DNA from: Bombardia bombarda
Taxonomy: Eukaryota > Ascomycota > Sordariomycetes > Sordariales > Lasiosphaeriaceae
Direction of reading: 5' to 3'
NCBI GenBank assembly: GCA_030512295.1
Contig: JAULSR010000003.1
Span: forward strand, 1,798,001 to 1,862,000
Length of the DNA stretch: 64,000 bases
The translations under genes were made by a program, and so were the position numbers. The notes below the pieces were generated by a model. It saw only the letters and a program-made list of their open reading frames with translations, ran no database searches and was not told where the DNA came from. This document shows, in pieces, positions 22,133-33,983 of this stretch (positions are counted from its first letter, which is position 1; the number at the start of each line of letters is the position of its first letter).

Positions 22133-24307
22133 TCAAAGCACAGTCGCCTTCACCCCCTCCACCACATCCCCCTTCCCCTTCCCCTTCCCCTTCCCCTTCC
22201 CCTTCTCATTCCCATCCTCATCCATCAACATCTCCTGCGCCATCCACAGGTCCGCATACAGCCCATTCCGCTCCATCAGCTCCCTGTGATTCCCCGTCTC
22301 CACCACACTGCCCTCCCTCAACACAATGATCAGATCCGCATCATAAATCGTCCTCAACCTGTGCGCCACAAACACGCTCGTCCTCGCCTTATCCCTCAGT
22401 ATCGAGTTGATATTCTGCATCAGCGCCTGCTCCGTGTGCGTGTCCAGCGCGCTCGTCGCTTCATCAAAAAACAACAGCGGCGGGTCCTTGAGTATCAGCC
22501 GCGACACTGCCAGCCGCTGCTTCTCTCCTCCGGAAATCATCAGGCCGCGCTCGCCCACTTTTGTCTGGTACCCGTCGCGCCAGGTGGTGATCTTCTCGTG
22601 TATGTGCGCGCGCTTGGCCGCCGCGATGACCTGCTCGGGCGGCGCGTCGAGGTTGCCATAGCGAATGTTGTGCTCGACCGTGTCGTTGAATAAGGGCGTG
22701 TCCTGCGGCACGACGCCGATGGCGCGCCGCAGCGACTCGATCTGCACGTCGCGGATGTCCTGGTCGTCGACAAAGATGCGGCCGGCGTCGACCTCGTACG
22801 AGCGGAAGAGCAGGCGCAGGAGGGTGGACTTGCCGCAGCCCGAGGGGCCGACAACGGCTACTTTCTTGCCGGCTGGGATGGTGACGGTCAGGTTGCGCAG
22901 GATGGGCTGGTCGGGGTAGTAGCCGAACGTGACGTTGTCGAAGCGGATCTCGCCGCCCTTGGGCAGGGCGAGGGGCTTCGCGTCGGGTTTTTCCTTGATG
23001 GAGACGTTGACCTTTTGCAGGTTGAAGAGGGTCTCCATGTCGAGCAGGGACTGGCGCAGCTCGCGGTAGACGGATCCGAGGAAGTTGAGGGGGACTGAGA
23101 GCTGGAAGACGAGCTGGTTGATGAGCACGAGGTCGCCGACGGAGAGGGAGCCGTCGACGATGCCGCGCGCGCCGAGCCACATCATGAGGGTCAGCGCGGT
23201 CGAGAAGATGATGTTCTGGCCCGAGTTGAGGAAGGCGAGCGAGGTGGCTACCTTGATGGAGCTCTTCTCGTATTGCTGCAGCGCCTTGTCGTAGCGGCCG
23301 ACTTCGTACTTCTCGTTGTTGAAGTACTTGACGGCCTCGTAGTTGATCAGCGAGTCGACGGCGACGGTTGATGCCTTGTTGTCGGCTGCGTTGGCCTGCC
23401 GCCGGAATTTTGTACGCCAGGCCGTCGTCCAGATGGTGAAGGCGGTGTAGCCCGTCATGGTGAGGGCCGTGATGGCGGCAAACTCCCAGCCGAAGCTGTA
23501 GGTGAGAATGCCGCACACCATGGTGATCTCGAGGGCGGTGGGCACGATGTGGAAGACCATACTGGTCAGGAGGAAGCTTATCCCCTTTGTTCCGCGGTCA
23601 ATGGCGCGCGTCAGGCCCCCCGTCTGCTTGGACAGATGGAAGCTGAGGTCGAGGTTGAGCAGGTGGCCAAATGTGCTTCTGGCGACCCTACGAATCGACT
23701 TTTGCGCGACCGAGGAGAAGACGGCGTTGCGCAGCTCCTGGAACACGACTGATCCGATCCTGGCTCCGCCATACGCGAGGATCATGGCGCCGGCCGCCGT
23801 AGCCACTGACCCGCCTGTCGTCGCAAAGTCGATGTTGAGCGAGTCGATGATAGAGCGGAAGTAAAAGGGCACCTGCACGTTCAGCACCTTGGCTCCAATG
23901 AGCAGGCCAACTGACAGCACCACGCGGAACTTGTCACCCCAGCTGTCCTTAGGCCACAGGTAGCGCGACATCTCCTTCATGATGGCCCAGTCGGCCTTGC
24001 GCTGCTCCTGCGCGCTCTTGTCGAGCGCTGCGAGGGGGTCTATTGTGGGCGGCCGCGGGGCCTTGGGGTCTGTCAGGAGCTTGCGCGCATCGGCGTTTGT
24101 GGTTGGTGTTGAATTGGGCCCGTTGGGGCCGTATCTGAGGGAGGCAGTTGTTGATATGCAGCGTATGCAGCGGGGCGTCGTTGTTGCCCGCGCATGGTTG
24201 GTAAGGGAGGTGATTCGAGGCAGCCATGGCTGGCGGTACTGGACGAGACTGCCCTTGGCCCAGAAGAACACCGAGGCTCCCTGGGCCCTGTGGAAGCTTG
24301 CCGCCAT
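22133..24307 (-). CDS. ATM1: Mitochondrial ABC exporter Atm1
   Basis: Half-size ABC transporter of 724 residues in one exon. The N-terminal 110 residues are rich in R, S and A and poor in acidic residues, a mitochondrial targeting sequence. The transmembrane domain follows at about 130-420. The nucleotide-binding domain has Walker A GPSGCGKST, the Q-loop region, signature MISGGEKQRLAVSR, Walker B LLFFDEATSALD and H-loop VAHRLRT. FNNEKYEVGRYDKAL and NFLGSVYRELRQSLLDMETLF are typical of the ABCB7/Atm1 group. Atm1 sits in the inner mitochondrial membrane and exports a glutathione-linked sulfur compound needed for cytosolic iron-sulfur protein assembly. The C-terminus carries a GK dipeptide repeat encoded by a (CCCCTT)n array at about 22170-22206, probably variable between strains. 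Confidence 0.96.
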   Translation of the reverse strand: MAASFHRAQGASVFFWAKGSLVQYRQPWLPRITSLTNHARATTTPRCIRCISTTASLRYGPNGPNSTPTTNADARKLLTDPKAPRPPTIDPLAALDKSAQEQRKADWAIMKEMSRYLWPKDSWGDKFRVVLSVGLLIGAKVLNVQVPFYFRSIIDSLNIDFATTGGSVATAAGAMILAYGGARIGSVVFQELRNAVFSSVAQKSIRRVARSTFGHLLNLDLSFHLSKQTGGLTRAIDRGTKGISFLLTSMVFHIVPTALEITMVCGILTYSFGWEFAAITALTMTGYTAFTIWTTAWRTKFRRQANAADNKASTVAVDSLINYEAVKYFNNEKYEVGRYDKALQQYEKSSIKVATSLAFLNSGQNIIFSTALTLMMWLGARGIVDGSLSVGDLVLINQLVFQLSVPLNFLGSVYRELRQSLLDMETLFNLQKVNVSIKEKPDAKPLALPKGGEIRFDNVTFGYYPDQPILRNLTVTIPAGKKVAVVGPSGCGKSTLLRLLFRSYEVDAGRIFVDDQDIRDVQIESLRRAIGVVPQDTPLFNDTVEHNIRYGNLDAPPEQVIAAAKRAHIHEKITTWRDGYQTKVGERGLMISGGEKQRLAVSRLILKDPPLLFFDEATSALDTHTEQALMQNINSILRDKARTSVFVAHRLRTIYDADLIIVLREGSVVETGNHRELMERNGLYADLWMAQEMLMDEDGNEKGKGKGKGKGKGDVVEGVKATVL

Positions 24308-25409
24308 CTTAATCGTGGCGGGGGCGCAATTGTGTCGGGAGCGCGCGAGGCATTGCTTCAGCGATGAAGGTGGCGATGCGTGGTGTTGATGGTCGAGAGA
24401 GAGCTCCTAAAGTCCAAAGTCCTCGGGATCGCGATGACGACTTCGGGGTTAACCCAATCCACAGCTTTTCCGATCTCCGAGATCAAATGCGCGATCCGAC
24501 AAACAGATAGTGTGACGAGGTCGGGCTAGTGACCAGCCAGGTATTCCAGAAAGGGTATTTTGGACACGAAAAAAAGGAACAAGATGCATCAAAAACCCTT
24601 GAAGCTCCAATTCCTCATGGTAGGTCCATATTGTGCTTTTATGTGCGCGTGTCAAGTCGCTGCGCTGTTTCTGCCTTTTGACGTTGCAGATGGAGATTCT
24701 CGCGCTGGAGTCGCTGGAGTCGCCGCCCCTGGTCTGCCCCTCGATCGCGCCCGGTTGTGACGAATCCTGAGCTCTTTTGGAGCTCCAGCTTGGCCTGTTG
24801 CTCCACACCAACCACAGCTATCCGACCGCAGACCGAATGCGGGCCCAATGATGCAATGAGAAGCCCCAGCCACGCCATGTACAGTGTAGCAACAAGATCG
24901 GTCCCGTCAATTGAGCCCTGCATCACTGAAATATGGCGGGGTGTTTTTGTGATGAAGATTTTGGTATATTGGTACCATATACTTAAATTGGCCCTGTTGT
25001 CACAAATAAATAAGCAACTTAACTGAATGAAGATTGGCATGGACATCTTGAGCTGAGTATCATCGAAAAGCTAGATGAACGACTGGGACTTTGTTTGCAT
25101 GGCAAGATAGCAACAACTATCTCTCGAACACAAAACATGGAACATCGCCAGTTCCCAAGGCCAGGCCAAAAATGTAAACCAACAACCCTTAACTTATTCA
25201 TACCACAGTGATATATATCTGAAGCCAATATTTATATATACATTTACACACAGCCCAACAAAAACGCCATACAATGCAATGCCAATGCAAATGCAACCCT
25301 AATAAAAAGCGCCCACAATGCACTACCGCGCACGCATGCTCAACACCAGCTGAACAACACATATCAAACCCAACACAAACACAAACAAACAACCCCCTTT
25401 TCCCCCTGC
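24308..25409. other. Intergenic, 1.1 kb
   Basis: 5' flank of ATM1 and 3' flank of the kinesin gene. The stretch 24940-25400 is AT-leaning with ATATAT tracts, as in fungal 3' regions. No credible coding region was seen. Confidence 0.4.
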
Positions 25410-27798
25410 TTATACCAACCCCTCATAAGCCCTCTCCACCGTCCGGCTCCCCATCCCCGGCACCATCCTCAACTGCGCCAGACTCCCAACCCGTCCCGAC
25501 TCCTCCCCCTGCTCCCTAAGCAAGTTCAAATGATCAACCAGATCCTGGGCCTTCTTGGCTCCAAACCCATGCAAGCCCTTGATCAAGCCCAAATCCCTCG
25601 AGTTGACGATATCCAACAACCGCTGTGTCTGCGGCGTAGCCGACCCAACATCGCCTCCCTCCCCTTCCATAGCATCCGGTAGAACCGCCAATCCGCCCTT
25701 CCCCCTCCTCCCCTTCACCCTCCGTGTCCCACCCCTTTTGGGTCTGTCCCCATCATCATCCTCAACATCCGCCTCCGTCCCCTCATAATCCCCCCCTTCA
25801 TTCTCATCCTGCACCCTCCTACGCTCCCCCCTCCGCCCCTCGCAGACATTCTGCTCATCAGCCGCAGCAGCAAGGGAGCTATCACCGCCCCCTTCTTGCC
25901 CAGCTTGGCCCGCAACCGCTCAATCTTGCCCAGCAACTTAGCCTGCCCGGGGAAAGACGGCAGCGCAAGCTCATAGAAGCGCAGCGCGCCTTCCTCGTCG
26001 CCGCGCTCCTTGGCCTGGCGCGCCTGCAGTAGGAAGCGCAGCCCCTCGGAACGTGAGTCGCCCTCGTGGCGTGTGTCGCTTTCGATGCGCCGCTCGAGGG
26101 CCTCGAGGCGGCGCTGGACTTCGTCGCCGATGGCGCCGGTGGTGGCGGCGGTGGTGGTGGTGGTGGTGGTGGTGGTGGTGGGCTGTGTGGGTACAGAATT
26201 CGGCGCTGATGCGGAGTCCTCGGCGCTGGCAGCTGCGAGGCGCGTTGCCAGTATCTCGGCTACTTTCTTCTCCACCATGGCTTCGATCTGCTCGGCGGAG
26301 ATGGACAGCTGCGGCGCGGGTGCTGCTGCTGCTCGTTGTTGCAGGGCCGGACGAGCGAGGGAGATGTGCGTGGGGCGGGCGAGCTTGGACGGCCGTGCGG
26401 CCAGGGTCTCGGGGATTTCGGACGGTCTCTTGTTAGGATTCGACGGCTGCCGGAGTTGCGAGATGTTGGCGACGGCGGGAGGTACAGTTGAGGAACGGGC
26501 CGGTGCTGCTGTCGCAGGCTTGGCGGCCTTGTCGGTGTAGACGCTGAAGAGCTTGACGGGCTTATCCGCCTTCTCGGTCGCCTTGGCTGCGAGCAATGCC
26601 GCACCGCTAGTAATGTTGTGCGCATTTGTCAGGGTGCGGAGGGCCTGGCGCTGGACGTTGTTTCCGCCGAGCCCGCCAGACATGGTCCGCGGGGCCTGCT
26701 TGAAGACGACTTCGTTCTCGATCTCGCGCACCTCGATGCGCTTCGCGCGGGAGCTGACGTTGAGGCTGCTGAGGGTGTCGAGGTGGTAGCTGCGCATGGG
26801 GGCGAGGTTGAGGATCATGATGGTGATGCCGTTGTTCTGGCCGAGGGAGAGAATGCGCGTCATCTTGGACTCGCGGTAGGGGATGCGCTTGTCGCCGCGC
26901 GAGATGGCGTCGACGCACTGGCTGAGGACAAACAGGCTCTTGTTGATGGCGGCGGATTCGACTAGGCGCTCCTTTCCGTTGTCGGTCCGGCGGTTGTCTT
27001 CGGATCCGGCCAAGTCAATGGCTGAGCAGGTGCTCTCCCGGACCATGGTGTCTGTTGTTTGTGTGACCTTTACTCGCAAAATGGCATGGCTCCTGCTGCT
27101 GTGGGCATTGAGTTTTGTTGCGGCCGTGATTCGGTTGTTGTTTGACTCTATATATATCTTTTCAAAGTCTTTGAGGTCCTCGCAGGAACGTTCCGACAGG
27201 CCGACAACGAATGTTTTGCCGTCCTTCTCTCGGAGGGGCAGGCCCGAGGGGGTGCGTTTTTCGGGCGCCTCGAGCAGGTCGAAGACCTTGTCATTATAGA
27301 TCTCGTAGTATGACAGCGCCACCTCGACTGTTGTCTCCCCGTTGGTGTCCTTGGCGATCTTCTTCCCCCTACGGAAGACGTTGCTGAGCAGTCTGGGGAT
27401 AACTCCGCGTTCTGCCAGCTTGAGGCCGCCGCGCATCGTGTGTGTCTTGCCGGTGCCGGTGACGCCATAGGCAAAGATTGTCACATCTAAGCCTTGGAAG
27501 AGGGATTTGATGTGAGGGGCCACTGCTCGACAGTCAGCAAAGACGCGCCTATTTCCATGTTCGTTGTTGACCTTTGAGGGAGCTTGCCTTCGGCGGAAAA
27601 CAGCTCCTCCTGGGTGGTGCCCCGGTCGTAGACGCCATTGAAGGCGAACGAGAACTCTTCAGACTCGTTCTTGGGGTTGGGGATCTTGACCATGGCCAGC
27701 GCCTTCTGGCCTTCGAGGCCCTCGGCGCGGACGATGACATCCTTGTCCAGCTCTGTTTCCAGCAGCGGGCGGATGCGGGCGACGACGCGAACAGACAT
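25410..27798 (-). CDS. Kinesin-10/KIF22 (Kid)-like motor with HhH tail
   Basis: N-terminal kinesin motor starting MSVRVVARIRPLL, with P-loop GVTGTGKTHTM, switch I LNAHSSRSH and switch II DLAGSED. A low-complexity neck/tail (poly-T near residue 480) and a helix-rich segment RFLLQARQAKERGDEEGALRFYELAL follow. The C-terminus has helix-hairpin-helix motifs (LIKGLHGFGAKKAQDLVDHL, LRMVPGMGSRTVERAY). Motor plus HhH is the Kid arrangement, used to move chromosome arms by binding DNA and microtubules. Exon 1 is 27588-27798 and exon 2 is 25410-27522. The intron appears to use a GC-AG pair (AAG|GCAAGC). One base is missing in the C5 tract 25888-25892 (plus strand); C6 restores KKGGGDSSLAAAADEQN. The corrected protein is about 773 residues. 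Confidence 0.85.
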
Positions 27799-28246
27799 TG
27801 CCTCCAATATTATGATTACGAGTCAATTGGAGATGGGCGACAAAAAGAAAGTAGAACGCCAAAAAGGCAAAAGAACGCCGTCGTCAAACAGTTTCGTCGC
27901 GAAATCAAGACACTCGCACACAGGCTGCTAGACAGCAAACCTCAAGGGAAGGAATCAAAGATGGCCCTTGCTCGACAGGTTGTGTTTGGCATTTGCGGCC
28001 TTCCAACAGGCGCTAGCCATCACTGCAGCAACTGCGGGCCCTGCAATCTGCAATTGAGTTAGCGGACGTGGGGCAGTGGGGCGCCTAAGCTCCCAGCTGC
28101 TGGCTCGTGCTGCAACGGCGGCTATTGGCGCTTTCTCGGAAACTACCAGGATTTTGCATCGCGAATTTAAAGCTTCCAGCTTCCCCATCCTCTGGCGTCA
28201 TCGTCTGATTCTTTGCCGCCAATTCACCACACCACAGCTCTCCACG
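27799..28246. promoter_or_regulatory. Shared divergent promoter region
   Basis: About 450 bp separates the kinesin start (minus) from the AIM24 start (plus), so both promoters must lie here. No specific factor site can be assigned by eye. Confidence 0.5.
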
Positions 28247-29706
28247 ATGCGCGGCCAGCCAGCCCTGGTCAGAGCAGCGCGGACAGCGCGGCCACGGCTG
28301 CTGCCAACGACGACGACAAGACCGTCACCAAGCTTCGTATGTCGCCAATGCAGAGCCATCCAGCTCAGCGCCTCCCCCACTACCAGCTCGAGGCCTGCCA
28401 CCGATGCATTTGGCGCGTCACCTGAAGCTTCTAGGGACTCGGCAGGTAGGCATTGATGGCCCAGACAACGACCTCCACGAGACACAAACATCTCTAACAT
28501 TGGCAACCTACACAGATGCACAATTCGAGGTTCTAGGGACACCATACTCCCTGCTCTCCGTCACTCTCTCCGCCTCCCAACGGCTCTACACACGGCGAGG
28601 GACACTTGTCTCGGTCGCCGGCAAGGTAGAAAATGTACGTACAACCAACCCTCCCATTCCCCTCCCTCCCCCAATCCCTCCTCCTCCTCCTCCCTCCCCC
28701 AATCCCTCCTCCTCCTCCTTCCTCCCTCCTCCTCCTCCTCCCTCCCCCCAATCCCTCCTCCTCCTCCTTCCTCCCTCCTCCTCCCCTTAACCAAGCTAAC
28801 CCCCTCCCCCTCCAGGCCCAATCAACCCTCTCCCTCCTCTCCCCCCTCCGCCGCGCCCTCCTCGGCATCCCCTTCCTCTACCAGCGCATCGCCTCCACCA
28901 CCCCGCTCACCGCCCTCATCGCCACCGCCTCCCCCAACACCACCTTCTCCGTCCTCCACCTCGACGGCACCACCGACTGGATCGTCTCCCAGCGCAACGC
29001 CCTCCTCGCCTGGACCGGCCACACCCTGTCCGTCTCGCCGCGCGTCCAATCCGGCATGGGCCTCTCCGTCTCCCACTGGGGCAGCTCCCACCTCACGGGC
29101 CGCGGGCTCGCCGCCCTCGCCGCCCCGGGGCAGGTCTACGAGATGACGCTCGCCGCCGGCGAGGAGATTGTGCTGCACCCGTCGCACGTGGTCGCCTACG
29201 CCGTGACCAAGAGCCCGCCGCTACCATTTAGGTTCAAGAGCAGCAGGTTAGGGTTGCAGGTGCCAGCGCTGCCAGTATATGTTAGTGTCGCGGCGGGCAA
29301 GCTGGTGCCGTCGAGGGTGGCGAGGTTCTGGCGCGCGATGAGGGATACCGAGACGTATAAGCTGGTGGCGAGGGCGCTGTTTGGGCTGCGGACGACGGCG
29401 CGGAGGTCGATTTGGGGGGACAGGCTGTTTTTGCAGTTCAAGGGGCCGAATACGATTTTGATGTCGAGTCGCGGGGTGCGGGTACGGGATGTGCTGAGCA
29501 GGGATGATGTGAATGAGATTGCGGATGTCGAGGCGGGGGTCGTGCCGGCTGCGGTGGATCTGGCGATGAAGCCCAAGGTCATGGATGATAGGTCGAAGAG
29601 GAGGGTCGAGGATAATAAGCCGACGGCGATTCGTGTAGCAGCAGTAGGCAAGGATGGCAAGGTGGTGTTTGAGGATGCTAAGGATTTGAATCAGTTTGTG
29701 AGGTGA
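28247..29706 (+). CDS. AIM24: Altered inheritance of mitochondria protein 24
   Basis: Three exons at 28247-28445, 28516-28634 and 28816-29706 give 402 residues. The start MRGQPALVRAARTARPRLLP is arginine-rich, as in mitochondrial import signals. The body has FEVLGTPYSLLSVTLSASQRLYTRRG, SGMGLSVSHWGSSHLTGRGL and VLHPSHVVAYAVTKSP, which are typical of fungal Aim24. Aim24 is an inner-membrane-associated protein linked to MICOS and respiratory complex integrity in yeast. Introns have GTAGGC and GTACGT donors. The second intron (28635-28815) is almost entirely CCT/CCC repeats. Exon 3 is strikingly C-rich at third positions on its 5' side and G-rich on its 3' side. Confidence 0.9.
28657..28800 (+). 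repeat. Polypyrimidine repeat within AIM24 intron 2
   Basis: Repeated CCTCCTCCTCC blocks separated by CCCCAATCCCT, with a larger duplicated unit of about 35-45 bp. It fills most of the intron up to its CTCCAG acceptor, giving an unusually long pyrimidine tract. Confidence 0.8.
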
Positions 29707-31007
29707 GGATAGGATAGGTTAGGTTCAGGCGGTGTTGTTGTTTCGAGGGACGGTGGTGAGAGATAAAGACAACGCGTACTCACTTTGTTACGATAGAGAG
29801 TTTTTATATATGATGTGCTTGGGAGTCCCTGTGTCTGGTATGTCAGGCAGACTGCATTGTTATGTTCTTGCATGCGGCTGTTTACGACTCAATTAGAAAG
29901 CTACTTGTACCTCTCTATCTTTTGACGTTATAATCCTATTTTGGGTGGTGGCATCGTTCTTGTATTTTGGCCCCTCTATAAACGGTTGTCGTCGTAGAGC
30001 AGGGGTTTTGACCTAGATTAGTTTGTATTCCAAAGCACAAGAAAATCAGAATTAGAAACGGATGAGTGAATACTTAACGTGTAGAATGATGCTCCCTTGG
30101 TTGCTGAAAACACTGGTCATAAACTGAGTGCGGATGTTGAAAATGGCCAAAAGCCCCAAGAACTAGTTAGGCTCAAAGGTTACCGTGGTTGGCTACTGGA
30201 CTCTACTTTGAGAAATCATAAACCATGTTGGTATTTTGGTCATAGAATCAGCAAGACGCGAACACGGCACGGTTCGTGAAGTGCAGAAGTGCCTTGTATT
30301 GTAGCAAAGGAAAAGGTTGTATGGAAGTGGTATATATACAGGAGTGAGCATGTGGCAGAGCATGAGATGCTCTGGTTAAGCCACAGTGGCTAGTAAGCGT
30401 GTGGCTGCAGTTGATATGCTCCCATGCAGGGTTCAGGGGTAGTGAGCATGAGCCACCCTTCGAGGTGCTCGATGCCCCTGTCCTTACAGGGGGTAGTTCT
30501 CGTCATAATCAGGAAAGAGATCCTGAAAACCACCATTTTGTCCTCAAAACCACCATTTTGTCCTCAAAACCACATTTTGAAAGTTTTCGTGCCAGTGCTT
30601 TCTCTTGTGCAATATCAGGCAGATTATACTCACATACACATATACATAACAGTAGCATATAGAGATACATGTAGTGTGACGAGAAGAAAGCATCAGCAAA
30701 CAGATGAACAGTACTTACTGCATGCATGTTTAACACATTTGTTGTTTCTTATCTTCTATGCTTACATAGTATGCAACTCCTCCATCTTTGTGCAACCATA
30801 TCTCTTCTGCCACCCACACCAATGAAGCAGTTATTACTCCTTGAAAGAAGACCCGTTTGTGCTCAAAACGTATATCAGTTCAACATCCCTTCAGAAAAAA
30901 CGTCAACCAACCCTTGCCAGAAATAAATACAATAGACCCATGGGGTATCCAACGCCGTTGCCTGTGAGTACCTAATGTATAATCCAAAATAACCAAGCCA
31001 CATGCCA
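29707..31007. other. Intergenic, 1.3 kb
   Basis: 3' flanks of AIM24 and of the kinase-vWA gene. It contains a 20-bp tandem repeat (30521-30579) and a stretch at about 30080-30490 with a TATATATA box that looks LTR-like but has no second copy or clear target duplication. No coding region was seen. Confidence 0.4.
30521..30579 (+). repeat. 20-bp tandem repeat, three units
   Basis: Unit TCCT(G/C)AAAACCACCATTTTG occurs at 30521, 30541 and 30561, the last with one base missing. Confidence 0.85.
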
Positions 31008-33983
31008 TTACATCCAGTCTCTCGCCCCCTCAGGCACGTCGTCATTCGTGCGATCAAGCGGTCCAAACATGATATGCGCCACGCTGCCCTTGATATGCTT
31101 CACGTCCACGATATCCCTATTGGCATCATGTCAGCAACAATTTCAACGTTAAAACAGAGCCAAATGTAAAACGTACCAATCATCTCCCACCAGCCCGCCA
31201 CTATCCAACCTCTTAAGATGCGCCTTTCCATTCTCTCTGTCCCCAAACCGCACAAAATGCAGGCTCACCTGATTTCTATCCAGCTTCCTCTCCTTCATCA
31301 CCTCCACCAGCCTTTGCACCGACCTCTCTACTCCACATTCTTTCCGCCCGTTTGGTCCCCAGTTGCCGTCCGTAAAGATATACACACTGACCCGCTTCCT
31401 TGCCCGGGGGTTGATGTTCATCCCCCACAGCCTGTAGGGAAGCTTTGGGATGAGCACGTGGTCCACTAGCTCACTAAAGCGGTCCTGCATCATTTCTGGT
31501 TTGCACTTGTAATCCTTGTGCGTGGACACAAGCTCGCGTAGCCGGCGTGTCTTTCTGGCCTTGTAGATCTTGCGTGGCTGGGAGGCAAACGCGAGCTCCA
31601 CCATGTTGGGGTCGAGACGCTTGGCGATGCATGACAAGGCGAGGAATCCGTCGCGGATGGTGTCATGGTGCTCACTCATAGTGTACGAGTCGTCGATGAA
31701 GAACAGCTGGTCACGCCCACCGAGGTTGTGCTCGAGGTAATTGACCAGATTCTGTGTCTCAGGTTGGGCGGGAGTACCTTCGTGTCTGCTGCGAAACCCG
31801 CGGCTGAAGCCTGTGCCGCTTTTGTCAGCGGCTTTAAAGCGCTTGATGTCCTCAATAGTGATGCGGTCCGCAATCTCACTGATTGGAGAGGTGGCGGCAG
31901 AGGTGTTGTTGAGATTGCTGTTATTGTGGGAGGAAGGAAGGGAGTGTTCAGCATCGAGAGAGGACTGCGATGATGTGGTGCCGCCGGTGCCGGAGTTAAA
32001 AGAGGTCTCAGCAGTTAGTTTAGAGACGTCACCCGGGAGGCGGGACCATGTTGAGCCGCCAGCAGTGTCATCAGTCGATACCGTGAATACTGGTGTCATA
32101 TTGGGAAAGAAGCTCGTGCTTTTGGCAGGACGGTCGGGCCGTGTACCGTCTGTAATGGATAGCCCATCGACAGTGGATGGAGATGATGCTAAAGGAGGAG
32201 AAAATATGGGATCCATCCAGGGTGTTGTAATTATGCTCGCCGGTGACTCCGCGTTGGGAGTCCTAATGCTTGGGGTTTGTGGAGGTGATTCTTGGTCAGC
32301 CACAAATTTCTCCTGGAACTTCTCGAGGATGTTTTGAGCTGGCCAACGATCCTTGGTGGGTCCGACAAGCATGTACTTCTCGACCAGCTCGAGCACGACT
32401 GAGGTATAGATATCCAAGGTACAACATCTCCGCAAAATGGTTTTGTGACAAACATTCTTGATGATGTCGAGCGGTTCGCAGCTATCGTGAAAACATCCTT
32501 CGTAGCCGCTTGAGCGAAACCGCGGTAGCTGTTCTCTGTGATGGTTATACCTTGCCTGATAGTATTCTTTCTGCGCAGGAAGCCCCCCTGTCACCCAAGC
32601 CGAGGTATGGCTCAAAACTGCGCCCATGGAGAAGATGTCGGACGCAGTGTTGATGATGTTGATGCCACCCTTTTGGCGATGATAAGTGTGGCGGCAGCAT
32701 TCTGGAGCACCTAAGATAGCCAGGTTAGGCTGAGTAATGTGCAACGAAGGAGAAGTCTCAGCCAAAGAGTTGACCGGACAGGGAAAGGAGAAGCTCACTG
32801 AACTGCTGATTCCCGCTGTTATCTAGGCCTATCATCTCAGAGTTGTTCGACTTGGATGATTTTCTAACCTGACTGTACAAGCCAAAGTCGGCGATCTTCG
32901 GCGTAAAATCGTACGGTGAACCCGAGGGCCCCCTTGCGAGAAGGATATTGTCTGGCTTCAGGTCTTCATGTATTCTGGTGTATGGTTGGATCGATTAGTC
33001 CAGGTCCTGATTTTCAGCTGCATCGGTACCCCGTGTATCTGCACTCATTATGAATGAGTGCGTTATTGGTAAACAAAGCAAGACACGTACCCTATAAAAG
33101 CCTTGTCGTCATACAAGATCAACTGGTGTATGCCATACAAGCCACGAAAGACAGGGAACAAGCTCTTCCAGAACAGTGCTACCTCCTCAGCAGTTGAAGG
33201 CTTCGGCACATTTCGAAAGTAATCAGCTAGGTTGCCACCATTGACGTACTCGAGGATGAGGCAAAATGACTTTTGTTGGCGAAATGCGCCGTAAAACTTG
33301 ACCACATTGGGTACAGGTGGTTGACGAACGCTCAATGATTTTAAAGCACCCAGCTCTCTCTCGTACGTGCCTTCGCTTTTGTGGTAGACCTTGAAGACAA
33401 AAGTACGGTCTTTAGGCATTTCTTCGTTCCTGTATAGGAGGCCATTGTAATCATCGTGTATTGTGATGCGTAGGATGCTCGCGATATGGCCTTTCACAAT
33501 TGTCTCGGGAGGGTCGATTGGCAGGATGTGGCGTGGGTCTAGAGGGTTGTCCTGGAGTAGCTTTTTGGTGAAGCATAGCGGGAAGAACAGCCATTGGTTG
33601 TCGCAGAAGGAATTAAACAGGTCATTCAAAAACGGTGTGTCGGGCCACTCGACTGGCTGTTTTGACAGTGGCAGCTTGACATCGCTGAGGTTGCGGGGGA
33701 TGAAGTGGGTAGGGAGGTTGCTCAGAGCGTTGGGGCCTGTATACACAAGCGTGGAGAAGGTGCGCAGATAATACTTCCTGATCACCTCTGCGTCGATCGG
33801 TCGGGGATTTGGGACGGCGCTAAGCGCGAGATTGATCCTGCTAACTTGCCAGTAATCGCGGAGCTTTGAGTAAGGGATGTAATAGTGCTCGTTTCCGTCG
33901 AGATCTCGTCCGATATGCGCTTTCTTCGTCTTGGCCACGAATGTGAAGAATTTGGTGAAGGGTTCAGGGTTCGCGAGAGCCAT
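31008..33983 (-). CDS. Protein kinase fused to vWA-like domain
   Basis: Exons 33091-33983, 32869-32974, 31177-32756 and 31008-31116 close in frame to 895 residues. An N-terminal domain of about 160 residues (FTKFFTFVAKTKKAHIG, ALSNLPTHFIPRNLSD) precedes a kinase with the lysine in FVFKVYHK, glutamate in YERELGAL, hinge LILEYVNGGNL, catalytic loop IHEDLKPDNIL, DFG in IADFGL and an APE-like GAPECC. All catalytic residues are present. After a serine/threonine-rich linker (residues about 480-620) comes a vWA-like fold: FFIDDSYTM (a DxSxT MIDAS-like motif), then VSVYIFTDGNWG. Kinase-vWA proteins recall alpha-kinase/vWA and fungal signalling fusions, but I know of no fixed role. The start MALANPEPF was chosen because upstream in-frame sequence looks like leader. 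Confidence 0.8.

Noticed and set aside
30080..30488. Possible solo LTR with a TATATATA box ending CCTTACA
   Set aside because: No second copy in the window, no matching target duplication, and the two ends are not mutually inverted as LTR ends should be.
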